Shown here: one piece after another, positions 7,229 to 9,018 of the stretch | Numbering within the stretch: the stretch's first letter is position 1 | How the letters are laid out: every line of letters begins with the position of its first letter | Assembly (NCBI GenBank): GCA_034675265.1 | Contig: JAUCDK010000039.1 | Location: forward strand, 1 to 9,018 | From: UBA7396 sp034675265 | Lineage (GTDB): Bacteria > Patescibacteriota > Gracilibacteria > BD1-5 > UBA6164 | Reading direction: 5' to 3' | DNA length: 9,018 nt | Program-made: the position numbers and the translations under genes | Notes under the pieces: model-generated | The model's input: the letters and a program-made list of their open reading frames with translations, nothing else | The model's database searches: none | Told to the model about the DNA's origin: nothing

Positions 7229-8842
7229 CTATTTTTTTGCAAACGTTGCTTGATAATAATCTCTATCAATTTCAATCATGAGTTTATCTATAGATGTAAG
7301 AGTTGATTTTACTTCTTGAGCAAGTTTTTCATTGATAAGTGTATTTATCTCAGTAGTAGCCATTCATTTTTTTATAGCATTATTAATTTCTTTTGCTATT
7401 GAATGCACTTTTTCATGAGTTTGTACTAAATCAATATATTTTGGATTTTTTACACCATCTTTTAGAGATTTTTGTAATTGAGGAGCAGTAATAAATTTTC
7501 CTAAATCACATAATCAATGAGAAACAACTTCATATTTACTATTTGATTGAATAGCTTGACTAAGAAGTTCAATTATAAATAATTCATGATCTATTTTTAG
7601 TAAAGATAAATGTTCGAGTATTTTTTGTTTTTCTCAAAGAATATCAATGTGTTGATATTTTTCTTTTAATGTTTTTACACTTGCCTTGAATGAAATACTA
7701 TTTCCTTGAATTGATTTTGAATATTCTTCAATCATTGTACTGAGTGAAGTAGAAATACTTTGAAGTAAATCTAAAACTTTTTTATCATCAATAGTTTTTT
7801 CTATTTTTACCATTTCTTCAGAAAGATCTTTAATATTTTCTTCAAGTTTTGGAATGATTTCATCTATTACCTCTTTTGATAATTCTCATGCATTTGCAGC
7901 AAGTTTTCTTGTTTCTCATGAAACAACACTAAATCATTTTCCAGCTTCTCAAGCTCTTGCTGCTTCTATAGCTGAATTGAGTGCTACTAAATTGAGTTGT
8001 GTTGCTAATGCTTGAATATTTTGTAACGGAGGAATGGCATCTCAGACAAATTGATTCATTTTTTCTAATTTTGTTTCCATGTCTAAAATTGCAGCTGAAA
8101 TTCCTCATCTTTCTGTTTGTATTTCTCAAACAGCATTTTGTAATTCTTGCGCTTTCAAGCGAACTTGAAAAAATATATTAAGAAGTATTTTTACAAATTC
8201 AATGTTTGATTTGATATTTTCCTTTTGTTGGTCAAGAGCTATTTTTTCTTTTGCTTCAGGAGTTCTATCAACAAATCTTGTTACATAATATTTTTGTTGA
8301 TCAACTACTTTTACATCTGTAAATGTTCTTACAAAAACAGTTTCTCCATTTCCAAGTTGGATTTTAAAAATAGCATTTTTATGTTTTGCTCCTGGCTGTA
8401 ATTGCATTAAAACAGATTTTGCTCTTTGAGATCATTCTGTTCCAATCATTTTATTGTGAAATTCATGAAGGGAAGTATTTCCATCTTCAAGAGATATATT
8501 GATTGCTTTTCATTTATGCGCTCAGGCAAATGAAAGTGCATTTTTAGCAATATTTTTTACAAAATCTGTTGATAATACTATCACTCCAGATTCTATATCT
8601 TCAATAATAGCTACTCATGTTGCATCTTCTTCAAATGCTTCTTTGGTGAGACTGAGTAGTAAATTTGTATGGGATAAATTCTCTATTTGTTTTGTTAATG
8701 CTTCATTTTGAATTGTTTTTTCACTCTTTAATATATTACTTACATCCGTTTTTGTTCCCCATATAGCAGAAAAAATTTTACTCAATAATCATGTTTGAAT
8801 TTCTTGTGAATTTCAAACTCATTTTAAAGTTTTTTTATTCAT
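7229..8842 (-). CDS. Soluble chemoreceptor-like protein: PAS-like, MCP signalling and CZB zinc-binding domains
   Basis: 537 residues, ATG 8842-8840, TAG 7231-7229, with 17 UGA glycines. No membrane segment is visible, so it is likely cytoplasmic. Residues about 71-195 look like a PAS-type sensor (GVAIIEDIESGVIVLS, then FKIQLGNGETVFVRTF and YYVTRFVDRT). A helical MCP signalling domain follows, with the hairpin tip near residues 275-325 (QLNLVALNSAIEAARAGE, then KGFSVVSGETRKLAANAG), very close to the canonical tip that binds CheA and CheW. The C-terminal part (about 412-490) matches the CZB domain: KIDHELF (His419), HGLCDLGKF (Cys445) and THEKVH (His476, His480), a 3His/1Cys set spaced like known CZB zinc sites. 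Such receptors sense zinc or oxidants such as hypochlorous acid in other bacteria. The usual VVADEVRKLA is VVSGETRKLA here, with UGA-encoded Gly in place of Asp. No che genes are in the window. Confidence 0.9.
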
Positions 8843-8899
8843 AACGGTTTATTTAATATATAACTTTTTCCCTACTTTTTTATAAAAAATAGAGCTTAT

Positions 8900-8925
8900 A
8901 GTATATAATTTTATTTTTTTTGCAA
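8900..8925 (-). promoter_or_regulatory. Tentative promoter of the CZB receptor gene
   Basis: On the minus strand TTGCAA (8925-8920) precedes TATACT (8905-8900) with a 14-nt spacer, or overlaps TATAAG with 19 nt. Neither spacing is ideal. It lies upstream of the ATG at 8842 and would give a leader of about 50 nt. It is offered only as the best candidate in the region. Confidence 0.25.
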
Positions 8926-8947
8926 ATTTATTATTCGTTCTTATTTT

Positions 8948-8994
8948 AAAGTGTTGATTTTTAATTGAAAAAAACTATACTCCTCAAACACTTT
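8948..8994. repeat. Imperfect inverted repeat bracketing a plus-strand promoter
   Basis: aaagtgttga (8948-8957) and tcaaacacttt (8984-8994) are reverse complements apart from one extra base in the right arm. The left arm overlaps the -35 element and the right arm covers the expected transcription start of the promoter at 8954-8981. The arrangement resembles an operator pair, but a regulator is not known. Confidence 0.4.
8954..8981 (+). promoter_or_regulatory. Putative promoter of a gene starting at the right edge
   Basis: TTGATT (8954-8959), a 16-nt spacer and TATACT (8976-8981) form a good sigma70-like promoter on the plus strand. The expected start near 8988 lies about 25 nt before the ATG at 9014, the same geometry as the promoter at 4308-4335. 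Confidence 0.55.
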
Positions 8995-9013
8995 ACAAAA
9001 TATATTAATTTTT

Positions 9014-9018
9014 ATGTT
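9014..9018 (+). CDS. Possible 5' end of a gene continuing past the window
   Basis: Only an ATG and two further bases are present. The call rests on the promoter-like pair at 8954-8981, the leader length of about 25 nt, and the divergent arrangement with the receptor gene. The product cannot be judged. Confidence 0.3.

Noticed and set aside
8499..8711. Small plus-strand gene
   Set aside because: It lies entirely antisense to the PAS-like part of the receptor gene; it is a shadow frame.

Overview
The window reads coherently only with genetic code 25, in which UGA encodes glycine. That points to a bacterium of the Gracilibacteria (BD1-5/GN02) or Absconditabacteria (SR1) lineages of the Candidate Phyla Radiation. 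Read with the standard code, most of the DNA breaks into short fragments. With UGA as glycine it resolves into five complete genes, one partial gene and a possible gene start at the right edge. The UGA codons fall exactly where protein families require glycine: the HGGGW oxyanion-hole and GGSAG nucleophile motifs of an esterase, the chemoreceptor hairpin tip, and the 3D-domain core. More than 80 in-frame UGA codons are visible. The DNA is strongly AT-rich, the arginine codons I read are AGA, CGT or CGC with no CGA or CGG, and none of the five complete starts has a convincing Shine-Dalgarno site.

Layout, left to right. (1) 1-1208, plus strand: the C-terminal part of a probably surface-exposed protein, with a 12-serine linker followed by an alpha/beta-hydrolase (esterase) domain. 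(2) 3113-1205, minus strand: a two-gene unit, a secreted 3D-domain protein with two peptidoglycan-binding repeats, then 1 nt later an AGOG-type 8-oxoguanine DNA glycosylase. The AGOG stop overlaps the esterase stop tail to tail. (3) 4240-3293, minus strand: tilS, tRNA(Ile)-lysidine synthetase. (4) 4367-7156, plus strand, divergent from tilS: a 929-residue cytoplasmic alpha-helical repeat protein of unknown function. (5) A perfect 32-nt palindrome with flanking A and T tracts, a bidirectional terminator. (6) 8842-7229, minus strand: a soluble chemoreceptor-like protein with a PAS-like N-terminus, an MCP signalling hairpin and a CZB zinc-binding domain. (7) 8843-9018: a divergent intergenic region with a good plus-strand promoter pointing at an ATG at 9014.

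The genes do not form one pathway. They are a mix of housekeeping (tilS, AGOG), envelope (3D/PG-binding protein, esterase), sensing (CZB receptor) and lineage-specific (solenoid) functions. tilS fits the codon usage, because AUA is a common isoleucine codon here and its decoding depends on lysidine. I see no CRISPR array, insertion sequence, tRNA, rRNA or recognisable defence system. The most novel objects are the solenoid protein and the unusual envelope/DNA-repair gene pair.
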